In this document: positions 17,554-24,932 of the stretch, one piece after another
Layout: each line of letters begins with the position of its first letter
How positions within the stretch are numbered: the first letter of the stretch is position 1
Assembly (NCBI GenBank): GCA_021772095.1
Contig: JADYXR010000256.1
Span: 1 to 43,387, forward strand
Direction of reading: 5' to 3'
Source: Candidatus Obscuribacter sp.
Lineage (GTDB): Bacteria; Cyanobacteriota; Vampirovibrionia; Obscuribacterales; Obscuribacteraceae
Length of the DNA: 43,387 nt
The notes under the pieces: generated by a model
The model's database searches: none
What the model was told of the DNA's origin: nothing
Seen by the model: the letters and a program-made list of their open reading frames with translations, nothing else
Program-made: the position numbers and the translations under genes

Positions 17554-18693
17554 CTAATCCAACTTTTGTCCCGCACGTAGTTTAGCACTACGTGACCGTA
17601 CATTGGCAAGTACTTCTTCGGCACCAGCAACAAGTGGTTTACGTGTAATTATCAGCAATTGCGACTTTTTGTTGCAGGTGCAAAGCGGCTGCCTGGGCGG
17701 GCAAACGCAGCTCATGGCGGCACTTCTGAGAAATTGCTTAACCAGTCTGTCCTCGAGCGAATGAAACGTGAGAACCACCAGCCGGCCGCCCGGCGCGAGC
17801 ATTGACAAAGCGTCTTCTAAAAATTTTTCCAGACATTGAAGCTCTTGATTTACGGCGATGCGAATCGCCTGAAATGTCCGCGTGGCGGGATGTTTGGATG
17901 CTTCACCATGGTCCCTTTTGTACTTTGGTTTCTGAGATTTTCTCAATGTATTTGCAACAATGGCAGATAATTGACCCGTAGTTTTTATTGGACGGTGCTG
18001 CACAATATCTCTGGCGATCCGCCTTGCAAACCGTTCTTCGCCATATCGAAAAATGATGTCCGCGAGATCTCGTTCATCGATCGTGTTTAATAAATTTTCT
18101 GCAGTCTCTCCGCGCGATTGATCCATTCGCATATCCAAAGGGCCATTTCGCATAAAACTGAAGCCCCGGTGGGCTTCATCGAGTTGCATCGATGACACTC
18201 CGAGGTCGGCCATGATGCCACCGTCTATGGTGTGAACGCCCAGCTCATTGAGCTTTTCGCGAATTTCGCTGTAGTTGGAATGAATCAGTTTTACGTTATC
18301 AGGCACCAGACCTTGCAATCGCTCGATTGCGGAAAGATCCCTGTCGATACCATATACAGTGCTGGTCGATCCGGTATCACTGGCGATGCGCAATAAATGT
18401 CCACCGGCACCAGCGGTGGCATCAACATAAGTTTTGCCAGGTTGCAGATTCAGCAGCCCAAGCGTCTCTTCGAGCATGACCGGAATGTGAGGTCTGTTGT
18501 CAGGACGGGATTCGATACCACTAGAAAGGTCTATGGTTTCGACATGAAAATCACTGGAGCTGTCTTCGTTATCGTAGTCGCTCAGATTATCGGTCTGAAC
18601 GCTATCGTCGTCATCAGAGTCGTCAACGTCGTCCAGGCTTTCGCCGCCGTCTACTCCGTCGCCATGCCGAACACCAGTTCTTTTCGCGCGCAT
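17554..18693 (-). CDS. rsmH: 16S rRNA (cytosine-1402-N4)-methyltransferase RsmH (MraW)
   Basis: This enzyme methylates N4 of C1402 in the decoding site of 16S rRNA using S-adenosylmethionine. Family features: HIPVMLEE (69-76), SAM-loop YVDATAGAGGH (89-99), DLGVSSMQLDEAHRGFSF, RNAIRIA-like RTFQAIRIAVNQEL, and FHSLEDRLVKQF near the C-terminus. From the ATG at 18693 the protein is 379 residues, with an acidic Asp/Ser-rich extension of about 65 residues before the conserved start. That ATG has no ribosome site, and the frame stays open for 94 more codons upstream to the stop of the preceding gene, so the true start may be a CTG at 18969 (see findings). It is first of the rsmH-ftsL-ftsI-murJ group. 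Confidence 0.95.
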   Translation of the reverse strand: MRAKRTGVRHGDGVDGGESLDDVDDSDDDDSVQTDNLSDYDNEDSSSDFHVETIDLSSGIESRPDNRPHIPVMLEETLGLLNLQPGKTYVDATAGAGGHLLRIASDTGSTSTVYGIDRDLSAIERLQGLVPDNVKLIHSNYSEIREKLNELGVHTIDGGIMADLGVSSMQLDEAHRGFSFMRNGPLDMRMDQSRGETAENLLNTIDERDLADIIFRYGEERFARRIARDIVQHRPIKTTGQLSAIVANTLRKSQKPKYKRDHGEASKHPATRTFQAIRIAVNQELQCLEKFLEDALSMLAPGGRLVVLTFHSLEDRLVKQFLRSAAMSCVCPPRQPLCTCNKKSQLLIITRKPLVAGAEEVLANVRSRSAKLRAGQKLD

Positions 18694-18915
18694 AGAGTAT
18701 CGGCTGGAATCTTGTCCGGAAACTGCTGCAGAAACCGCTCCAGTAATCGTTTCAGAAACCTGTCCATCCTGAGGCCCTGAGCCGTCAGCCGCCGCAAGCC
18801 CCTGGTCGAAAAACTGGGGACCATCGTTTGGCCGCTTAACGCCTGAGTCTGTCTGTGTTTCGGCAAGCCGATCCGCCCGCCGCTTTGAAGCGCCGGATTT
18901 GCCACTAATGACATC

Positions 18916-18940
18916 GGGGGAGCCGCGCCGCGACTCCCCC
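18916..18940. other. GC-rich hairpin inside the open frame upstream of rsmH
   Basis: A seven-base perfect stem (GGGGGAG / CTCCCCC) with an 11-base GC-rich loop. On the minus strand it lies in the transcript between the zinc-ribbon gene and the first canonical rsmH ATG. On the plus strand it is followed by T-runs, but no plus-strand gene precedes it. It could modulate rsmH translation or simply be a coding-region structure. Confidence 0.45.
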
Positions 18941-18975
18941 TTACCAGACTTTTTCGATTTTTTAGACAGACGGAC

Positions 18976-19458
18976 TTACCTGGCTGTTCTATGTCTCGAT
19001 ACGAAGTCGAAATCCCAACACATGAAGTATATCGCTTGTATCGTTATCAGGCCGACTACTGACGAAAGAAGTAACGGGCTCAGCCATTCTGGACGTTCTG
19101 GCCAAACATTGAAGTATAAGAAGCTGCTGTTCAACGCCATAAGAGGAATGGCGAACAACATGACGATGGCGGCCAACTGCCCGGCTGTCGCGGTTGTGCC
19201 CGCCCAGTGCCAGCGCAGACCGTCCCACCAGAAGGTTGGGGCAATTTTCCATCCCATCCGATTGGATGGATATAAGCAACGTCCGTTGCGAAGAGGCACA
19301 AATGACCGTGTACAGCCATTGCACTTGAATGTTTCAGTCAATCCATACGTTTCCAGCACGCCGCAGTTGCACCGCGGGCATGGATAACTCTGCGAGAGAG
19401 CGATGGGCTGTTGTCTGACCAGTTGAGATGTGTTGTAGGAAGAATGTGAATTGAACAT
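18976..19458 (-). CDS. Zinc-ribbon membrane protein of a cyanobacterial type
   Basis: A 160-residue protein. The N-terminal zinc ribbon uses CPRC at 27-30 and CNGC at 46-49. It is followed by RSFVPLRNGRCLYPSNRMGWKIAPTFWWDG-type sequence and two membrane helices (about 91-113 and 126-149). I remember similar short proteins with GLTETFKC and GWKIAPTFWWDG as conserved hypotheticals in Cyanobacteria; this is recollection, not a search. The ATG at 19458 follows AGGG at a spacing of eight to nine. The gene is upstream of rsmH on the same strand and in the same reading frame, separated from the rsmH frame only by one TAA. Function unknown. Confidence 0.8.
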   Translation of the reverse strand: MFNSHSSYNTSQLVRQQPIALSQSYPCPRCNCGVLETYGLTETFKCNGCTRSFVPLRNGRCLYPSNRMGWKIAPTFWWDGLRWHWAGTTATAGQLAAIVMLFAIPLMALNSSFLYFNVWPERPEWLSPLLLSSVVGLITIQAIYFMCWDFDFVSRHRTAR

Positions 19459-19646
19459 ATATCCAGCCCTGAGTTGTGCGCGTGGTTATGCCTGATCCGA
19501 GCGAAATAAATCCGCTTCGGAGAGGAATCGTATGTTTGCCGGATTAAAGCCTGGCAATTGATAAATACCCGCGAATGACACCCAACCCCACAAGTCAAGA
19601 AGGGAATTTTACAAATTTAATAATTTTGTTTCATGTCGACTCATGA

Positions 19647-19666
19647 CAACCCGGCTTGTCGGGTTG
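19647..19666. other. Seven-base-pair hairpin in the divergent intergenic region
   Basis: CAACCCG / CGGGTTG with a six-base loop, followed on the plus strand by CTCTCTTT. It resembles a factor-independent terminator, but no plus-strand gene ends before it. An operator or a terminator of an antisense RNA are alternatives. The rest of the 381-base gap 19459-19839 shows no coding potential. Confidence 0.4.
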
Positions 19667-19773
19667 CTCTCTTTACAACGAGTCACGAAAAACTGCGCCT
19701 GGAAAGCCGCACTAATAGCCAATTGATACGCGCACATAGGTCAAATGGCATACCTCTAACTTAGAGACTTACA

Positions 19774-19808
19774 ATGGTCAGACCATGTCAAGCTCAGGAC
19801 TGTATAAT
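19774..19808 (+). promoter_or_regulatory. Candidate dapF promoter with palindromic operator
   Basis: A perfect TATAAT lies at 19803-19808, 31 bases before the dapF TTG start. No good -35 box lies at the standard distance. Instead there is a perfect 13-base palindrome (ATGGTC, central A, GACCAT) at 19774-19786, covering the -35 area and suggesting an activator or repressor site. Confidence 0.45.
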
Positions 19809-19839
19809 TCTTCAGTTCTATATGTGAGGCGATTCGATT

Positions 19840-21081
19840 TTGCGGGCACTTCTCCCTTTCACCAAATATCACGGTTTAGGGAACGATTTTGTACTGATCG
19901 ATGCCAGAGAACTCGTGTTTGACCCGAGTCTGGCGCCATTGCTTGCCGACTGGTCCAACGTCGTCAGCCGCCTGGCGCCTCAGATTTGCGACCGCCACCA
20001 CGGAGTCGGCGCCGACGGAGTTATCCTCGCCATGCCGATTTACGGCGCGGCCGAAATCGAACCGTTTGATCCTCAAGCGCGCGCCAAGACAGGCAAAAAG
20101 ACGACCGGTGAGTTTCCTTCTCGATGCACCTCGCCTTCGGTTTCCGGCGAAGGCGCCGCATTTCTTGCCAAACAATATCGTCAGGCCGTAGCCGCTCTGA
20201 CTGCTGATTATCCCCAAGTCGACTCGTGTGAGCTGAGCTGGGTTTATACAAATTCGGACGGCAGCAATGCCGTTATGTGTGGCAATGGTTTGCGTTGTCT
20301 GGCTTTGTGGGCGCGTTTGCGCGGCGGCGTCGACACCAGGGCTTTCAAAATCGCGACGGCGAAAGGTGCAATCGAAGTTCTATTTGATAGCGACCAGCGC
20401 ATCACAGTCGATGTCGGCGAGCCCATTCTGGAAGCGGCGAAGGTTCCAGTCAGCGGTCAACAACTTTCAGACGTTCAAAAACTGATCCACGTCGACCTCA
20501 GCGTTGGCAGCAAGAAAGTCAACGCACTTGCCGTCGGCATGGGTAATCCGCACTGCGTAATCTTCGACGAGAAGTTTTGGTCAGGCTGGTCGAATGCACT
20601 TGAATCAAGCGAATCCAGCGCGTCAACCAGCGCGTCAACCAGCGCGTCGAAGTCAGTTGCCTTGCCGAAACTGAAGCATCCCGAACTTTTAGATGGTGCC
20701 GATTTGCACGAGCTCACCGCTCTGGCTCAATCAATTCAAAACAACCCCGCCTTCCCGGCTTCGGCAAACGTCGAGTTTGTCCAAATCGTCAGTCGCGATC
20801 TTGTGCGCTGTTATGTGTATGAGAGAGGTTGCGGGTTTACTCTGGCATGCGCCAGTGGTGCCGCCGCGGTAGTGGTCGCCGGTGTGCTGACTAATCAATT
20901 AGATCGAACGGCGACCGTTCAGCTTCCCGGTGGTGCCTTAGAGATATCGTTTGTACAGTCAAATAATCGAGTTGAGATAACCGGACCGGCCGCCGAAATC
21001 TTTTCCGGCGTTTTTAAGCTTGAACATTTGCCATCACTTGAGTTAGGCTCTGAGAGCAAGGCGGAGGCGAACTGCAAATAA
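19840..21081 (+). CDS. dapF: Diaminopimelate epimerase with large insertions
   Basis: It converts LL-diaminopimelate to the meso form for lysine and peptidoglycan synthesis. Family motifs: KYHGLGNDFVLID at the N-terminus, the first catalytic cysteine in MCGNGLRC (Cys147), MGNPHCV, and the second in GFTLACASGA (Cys337). The protein is 413 residues against a usual 270-290, because of inserts at about 67-134 and 246-300. The latter holds a Ser/Ala-rich stretch from a 12-bp tandem repeat. The second-cysteine motif reads CASGA where CGTGA is usual. The TTG start has GAGG ten bases upstream. Its stop overlaps the ftsQ start by one base (TAATG). Confidence 0.92.
   Translation: MRALLPFTKYHGLGNDFVLIDARELVFDPSLAPLLADWSNVVSRLAPQICDRHHGVGADGVILAMPIYGAAEIEPFDPQARAKTGKKTTGEFPSRCTSPSVSGEGAAFLAKQYRQAVAALTADYPQVDSCELSWVYTNSDGSNAVMCGNGLRCLALWARLRGGVDTRAFKIATAKGAIEVLFDSDQRITVDVGEPILEAAKVPVSGQQLSDVQKLIHVDLSVGSKKVNALAVGMGNPHCVIFDEKFWSGWSNALESSESSASTSASTSASKSVALPKLKHPELLDGADLHELTALAQSIQNNPAFPASANVEFVQIVSRDLVRCYVYERGCGFTLACASGAAAVVVAGVLTNQLDRTATVQLPGGALEISFVQSNNRVEITGPAAEIFSGVFKLEHLPSLELGSESKAEANCK
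20615..20650 (+). repeat. Three 12-bp tandem repeats within dapF
   Basis: Three in-frame units starting CCAGCGCGTC at 20615, 20627 and 20639 encode the STSA repeats of a low-complexity insert in DapF. The first two units are identical and the third differs by one base. This is a likely recent slippage expansion. Confidence 0.9.
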
Positions 21082-21995
21082 TGCTGCCTGTTGATCAGAG
21101 AAAAGATTGGATTAAGAGTCGTCGTAACAAGCGTAAATCCGCTCGCGGCGCCAGACTGGCGCGTCAAGCGTTTCGACTCTTCCTGGTCATGTCGCTTTTC
21201 ACCGTTGGAATTTTTGGTTTCACATATCTACCATGGTCACTGAACAATAGCGAAAGTGAGATTGTCGTCAAAGGCAACCACTTTACCGACACCGAGCAGA
21301 TTCGCAAAGTGATCGCCGACGCGCTTTACACGCCTGTTTATAAAATGAATCCGAAAGAACTGGAGAAAAAGGTTGAGGGGCTCGAAACCATCAACAACGC
21401 TTTTGTCCGACGTTACGCATTTCCGCGTCCTCACGTCGTAGTTGAAGTTCTCGAAGAACAGCCCTGGGCGTCCGTCGGTCTCAATCCGGATTTGCCTACC
21501 CATGCCGTGGTTGCTGAAACTGGAAGAATCATTCCTGTCAAAAAATTCCCGCATGTGACTTCGCCGAAACTGAAACTCTACGTCGCGTCCAATTTCAAAA
21601 TGACTCCGGTTGATGTGAAACAGTGGGCCACCTGGGTGACTTTCATTGAGAACCAAACGAAAGAACCCGTTCTATATGTAGACATGCGCAAGCCATTTGA
21701 CGTCAGTGTTAGAACAGAACAATTGGCGCTTAAAATCGGCATTCCGGATGCGGCTCTCACTCAACGTTTGTCGAGATTGACATCAATCTTGCCGACTCTC
21801 CAAACCTATAAAGACACGCTTGAGTATGTAGATCTCGCGCTCGATAACAACATTCCACTAAAGATTTGCAAAAAGCTCGAGGGTAAAGCCGCTGCCGGTA
21901 AAGCTGCTAGTGATGCGAAAGCTAAGTTGAACGCTGCTTTAATGCCTGGCGAAGCCGCCTCCCAGGCGATTTCAAATACTTCAACGCCTCTCTAA
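21081..21995 (+). CDS. ftsQ: FtsQ/DivIB-type cell division protein with POTRA domain
   Basis: A 304-residue bitopic protein. It has a strongly basic cytoplasmic N-terminus (RRNKRKSARGARLARQ), one membrane helix (about 30-50), and an extracytoplasmic POTRA domain (about 58-128; IVVKGNHFTDTEQIRKVI, NAFVRRYAFPRPHVVVEVLEEQPWA). A beta domain follows and then an Ala/Lys-rich tail. FtsQ links early and late divisome proteins. Its ATG at 21081 shares a base with the dapF stop and GGAGG lies 13 bases upstream, so coupled translation is likely. FtsQ is normally in the dcw cluster; here it is paired with dapF. Confidence 0.85.
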   Translation: MLPVDQRKDWIKSRRNKRKSARGARLARQAFRLFLVMSLFTVGIFGFTYLPWSLNNSESEIVVKGNHFTDTEQIRKVIADALYTPVYKMNPKELEKKVEGLETINNAFVRRYAFPRPHVVVEVLEEQPWASVGLNPDLPTHAVVAETGRIIPVKKFPHVTSPKLKLYVASNFKMTPVDVKQWATWVTFIENQTKEPVLYVDMRKPFDVSVRTEQLALKIGIPDAALTQRLSRLTSILPTLQTYKDTLEYVDLALDNNIPLKICKKLEGKAAAGKAASDAKAKLNAALMPGEAASQAISNTSTPL

Positions 21996-22045
21996 ATCGA
22001 CGGGATTCATTTCCGAATTTAACTTCCGGTTTCGAATTCCTGAAT

Positions 22046-22399
22046 TTATTTCCCGAATTGGCTCGCTATATCTTTTGGATATTTGCGCTTATTCTTCTCG
22101 ACCTTGTCGTAAGTAGCTTTCGAAAGGTCGATATCTACTGCATTCGCCAGCGAAAGCAAATAGAGCAAAACGTCAGCCATCTCCTCTCCGATTCGTTCGC
22201 GGAATGCGTCATCGTTTTTCGATCGTTCAGCTGCCTGTTCGGGTGTGAGCCACTGAAACAACTCCAGCAACTCGGCAGATTCGATAGCGACGCTGCCGGC
22301 AAGATTTTTCGGCGTGTGAAACCGGCTCCAGTCGCGCTCTTCCACGAAGTCGTTCATCAACGTTCGCAGTTCTTTTATGGTGGTCGTCTGATCGCTCAC
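22046..22399 (-). CDS. MazG-superfamily nucleotide pyrophosphohydrolase (single domain)
   Basis: A 117-residue single-domain all-alpha NTP pyrophosphohydrolase, resembling dCTPase/RS21-C6-type enzymes. Metal-binding helices show ESAELLELFQW and EEMADVLLYLLSLA. The Trp-rich N-terminal stretch (ERDWSRFHTPKNLA) is typical of this subgroup. It probably hydrolyses noncanonical or excess dNTPs to the monophosphate. The GTG at 22399 has AAGGAG about 11 bases upstream; a GTG at 22411 overlaps that site and is unlikely. The gene lies downstream of the longer mazG on the same strand and converges on ftsQ. Confidence 0.88.
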   Translation of the reverse strand: MSDQTTTIKELRTLMNDFVEERDWSRFHTPKNLAGSVAIESAELLELFQWLTPEQAAERSKNDDAFRERIGEEMADVLLYLLSLANAVDIDLSKATYDKVEKNKRKYPKDIASQFGK

Positions 22400-22480
22400 G
22401 CCCGGGCGCACTCCTTGTTGTCACCGCTGGCGGTATCGTTCAATTACACCAGCCGCCGATCGACTCGCTCAAAATCTCCG

Positions 22481-23305
22481 TTAATTCTTCTTGCCTTTTT
22501 TATTCGAGACTTCAATCTTGGCTTTCAGCCAGAGATCGTTTAGTTCGTCAAAGGACAAATCCTTCAATGGTTGCGAACTGATTTTCTCCATCGAGCGATA
22601 TCGGTCTTTGAATTTTTCAATCGAAAGAATCAACGCACCTTCGGGATCGATCGAATGCCAGCGCGCCAGATTGACCATGCAGAACAGCACATCGCCGAAT
22701 TCCAGCTCTACCTCTCGTTTCGCTTCACTGGATTTGGTCGGATGATCCATCTCCGGATTTGAAATCGCTTCTTTCAATTCGACCAATTCACTTTCCAGCT
22801 GCAGCCAAACATCGCCTTCTTTCTGCCATTCGAATCCTTGACTGACCGCTTTCTCCGACACTTTCAAAGCGTGCATGAGAGCCGGCATAGCGCGCGTTAT
22901 TCCATCCATCGCGGACTGATCCGGATTCTTTTTCTTGCGTTCGGCGTCTTTGATATCTTCCCATTGCGCTTTTACTTCACCGGACGAATCCAGCTTTGCA
23001 TCAGTGAAAACGTGAGGATGACGATGGATCATTTTTTCGTTGATGCTGCGCGCCACATCTTCGATATCGAATGTTCCTTCATCCTTGGCAACTTGAGCAT
23101 TCAAAACGATTTGCAAAAGAAGATCGCCAAGTTCTTCGCAGAGCTTTTTGCGATCTTCGCCGTGAATTGCCTCGAGAACTTCATATGACTCTTCGAGCAA
23201 ATAACGAGCAAGCGAACTGTGTGTTTGCTCTCTGTCCCATGGACAGCCGTCCGGCGCCCGCAGGCGAGCAATTGTATTGACGAATTGCAGGAGCTGAGAT
23301 TCCAT
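22481..23305 (-). CDS. mazG: Nucleoside triphosphate pyrophosphohydrolase MazG
   Basis: A 274-residue two-domain MazG. The N-terminal catalytic domain has CPWDREQTHSSLARYLLEESYEVLEAI and EELGDLLLQIVLNA. The second domain has the degenerate ELEFGDVLFCMVNLARW. It removes pyrophosphate from all NTPs/dNTPs and may act in nucleotide sanitation and, in some bacteria, ppGpp control. Length matches the family (about 260-280). An ATG at 23305 begins just before MESQLLQFV; a GTG at 23323 is also possible, and neither has a strong ribosome site. It is divergent from ugd (217-235 bases) and upstream of the second MazG-type gene. Confidence 0.93.
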   Translation of the reverse strand: MESQLLQFVNTIARLRAPDGCPWDREQTHSSLARYLLEESYEVLEAIHGEDRKKLCEELGDLLLQIVLNAQVAKDEGTFDIEDVARSINEKMIHRHPHVFTDAKLDSSGEVKAQWEDIKDAERKKKNPDQSAMDGITRAMPALMHALKVSEKAVSQGFEWQKEGDVWLQLESELVELKEAISNPEMDHPTKSSEAKREVELEFGDVLFCMVNLARWHSIDPEGALILSIEKFKDRYRSMEKISSQPLKDLSFDELNDLWLKAKIEVSNKKGKKN

Positions 23306-23540
23306 GTTTACCGCTCGATTCACTTTACTTCGGAGGAGGCTAACACACGCTGTTTACCGAAACATTAGTGATGTTTTCCTGTTTCTAAAACTTTCCGGTC
23401 AAGATTGGTTCATGACTACTTTTAGAAGCTAACATGTGGTCTGTTTCCATACATTGAGACAGGCTGTCGTTATATTTGAGCAAGACCCTGATGGTCTGGT
23501 ATTCTCGAAATGAAAGCCGCAACATCCGGGGAATCGAAGC

Positions 23541-24932
23541 GTGGATATTTGTGTAGTTGGAGCTGGTTACGTTGGTCTGGTTACCAGTGCTTGTCTTGCT
23601 TTTTTAGGAAATCAAGTTACGGCCGTCGAGGTAAATCCCGGCAAACTCGAAAACTTGAAAAAAGGCGATGTGCCTTTCTTCGAGCCGCACTTGACTGACT
23701 TCGTCAAAAATTGTCTTGAGTCCGGTTCTCTCAAATTCACTGCCGACCTCGACACCGGAGTGAAGAATGCTGAAGTCATCTTTATTTGCGTGGGCACGCC
23801 ACCGCTAGCAAACGGCGAATCCGATCTCTCGCAGGTCATGACCGTTGCCAGAGGAATTGGCGGAGCGCTCGATAACAAGCGCCGCCGCGTCATCGTCAAC
23901 AAATCGACGGTTCCGGTCGGCTCCGGTAACTGGGTCGAGATGCTGGTCAACCAGGGCGTGCAAACAGTGCAACCGGTTCCGGCTCGCAGCTCACGATCGG
24001 AAGCGCCATCTTTTTCAGTCGTCAGTAATCCTGAATTTTTGAGAGAAGGCAGCGCTATCGCCGACTCGTTTTATCCCGATCGTATCGTCGTCGGTTCTGT
24101 CGATGAGGCATCGATCGATTTGATGCGTAAGCTCTACAATCAGATTCTCACCCAAGATTTTGAGCCACCGGAGTGTGCACCACGTCCGAAAGGTTTGGAG
24201 CATGTGCCTTTTGTTCTGACCGATCTGGCATCTGCTGAATTGATCAAATATTCGGCTAACGCATTTCTGGCAATGAAAATCAGTTTTGCCAATGAAGTTG
24301 CCGGTCTTTGCGAAAAAGTGGGAGCGGATATCAAACAAGTGACGCGCGGAATCGGGCTCGATCTGCGCATCGGTTCGCCGTTTCTAAACGCCGGTGTGGG
24401 CTGGGGTGGAAGCTGCTTCGGCAAAGACATTCAAGCGCTCATGCAGGTTGCTCGCGAATATCACTATCCCACTCATTTGCTCGAGGCTACTATTAAGGTA
24501 AACGAGCACCAGCGATTGGTTGTAATTCAAAAACTGCAGGACGAACTGAAAATCATCAAGGGTCGCACAGTTGGCTTGATGGGTTTGTCTTTCAAACCAA
24601 ACACGGATGACTTGCGCGATGCACCAAGTCTTGGCATTGCCAGGCAGTTAATCAAAATGGGTGTTCTGGTTAAAGTGTACGATCCGGTTGCGATGGACAT
24701 TTGCAAAACAATGCACACGGATCTCGATGTTCAATACGCAACGGATCTGGTCGACCTTGCCACCGACTGTGATGCCCTTGTCGTGGTAACCGAATGGGAT
24801 GAATTCAAACGAGCCAACTGGCGTGAAGTCTCTCGTGTGATGCGCTGGCCGCTGGTTATCGACGGTCGCAACGTCCTGCAGGAAGACGACATCACTTCTC
24901 ACGGCATGACTTACAGGGGGATTGGACGTTGA
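23541..24932 (+). CDS. ugd: UDP-glucose 6-dehydrogenase
   Basis: It oxidises UDP-glucose to UDP-glucuronate with two NAD. The Rossmann loop is VVGAGYVG (5-12). Later conserved blocks are STVPVGSG, SNPEFLREG (162-170), DRIVVG, KYSANAFLAMKISFANE and GVGWGGSCFGKD, with the catalytic Cys at 292. The C-terminal UDP-binding domain includes GLSFKPNTDDLRDAPS. A modest insert around 140-160 (QPVPARSSRSEAPS) is not usual. The GTG at 23541 has GGGGA about eight bases upstream. The stop overlaps the start of the next gene by four bases (TTGA), so the two enzymes are made together. Confidence 0.96.
   Translation: MDICVVGAGYVGLVTSACLAFLGNQVTAVEVNPGKLENLKKGDVPFFEPHLTDFVKNCLESGSLKFTADLDTGVKNAEVIFICVGTPPLANGESDLSQVMTVARGIGGALDNKRRRVIVNKSTVPVGSGNWVEMLVNQGVQTVQPVPARSSRSEAPSFSVVSNPEFLREGSAIADSFYPDRIVVGSVDEASIDLMRKLYNQILTQDFEPPECAPRPKGLEHVPFVLTDLASAELIKYSANAFLAMKISFANEVAGLCEKVGADIKQVTRGIGLDLRIGSPFLNAGVGWGGSCFGKDIQALMQVAREYHYPTHLLEATIKVNEHQRLVVIQKLQDELKIIKGRTVGLMGLSFKPNTDDLRDAPSLGIARQLIKMGVLVKVYDPVAMDICKTMHTDLDVQYATDLVDLATDCDALVVVTEWDEFKRANWREVSRVMRWPLVIDGRNVLQEDDITSHGMTYRGIGR

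Noticed and set aside
17544..17633. Upstream extension of the FtsL-like protein to 17633
   Set aside because: It would overlap the conserved C-terminus of rsmH, and the internal ATG has a better ribosome site.
18651..18914. 87-codon minus-strand frame starting at ATG 18914 upstream of rsmH
   Set aside because: It overlaps the rsmH start in another frame and has no ribosome site; the open frame in phase with rsmH is the better candidate.
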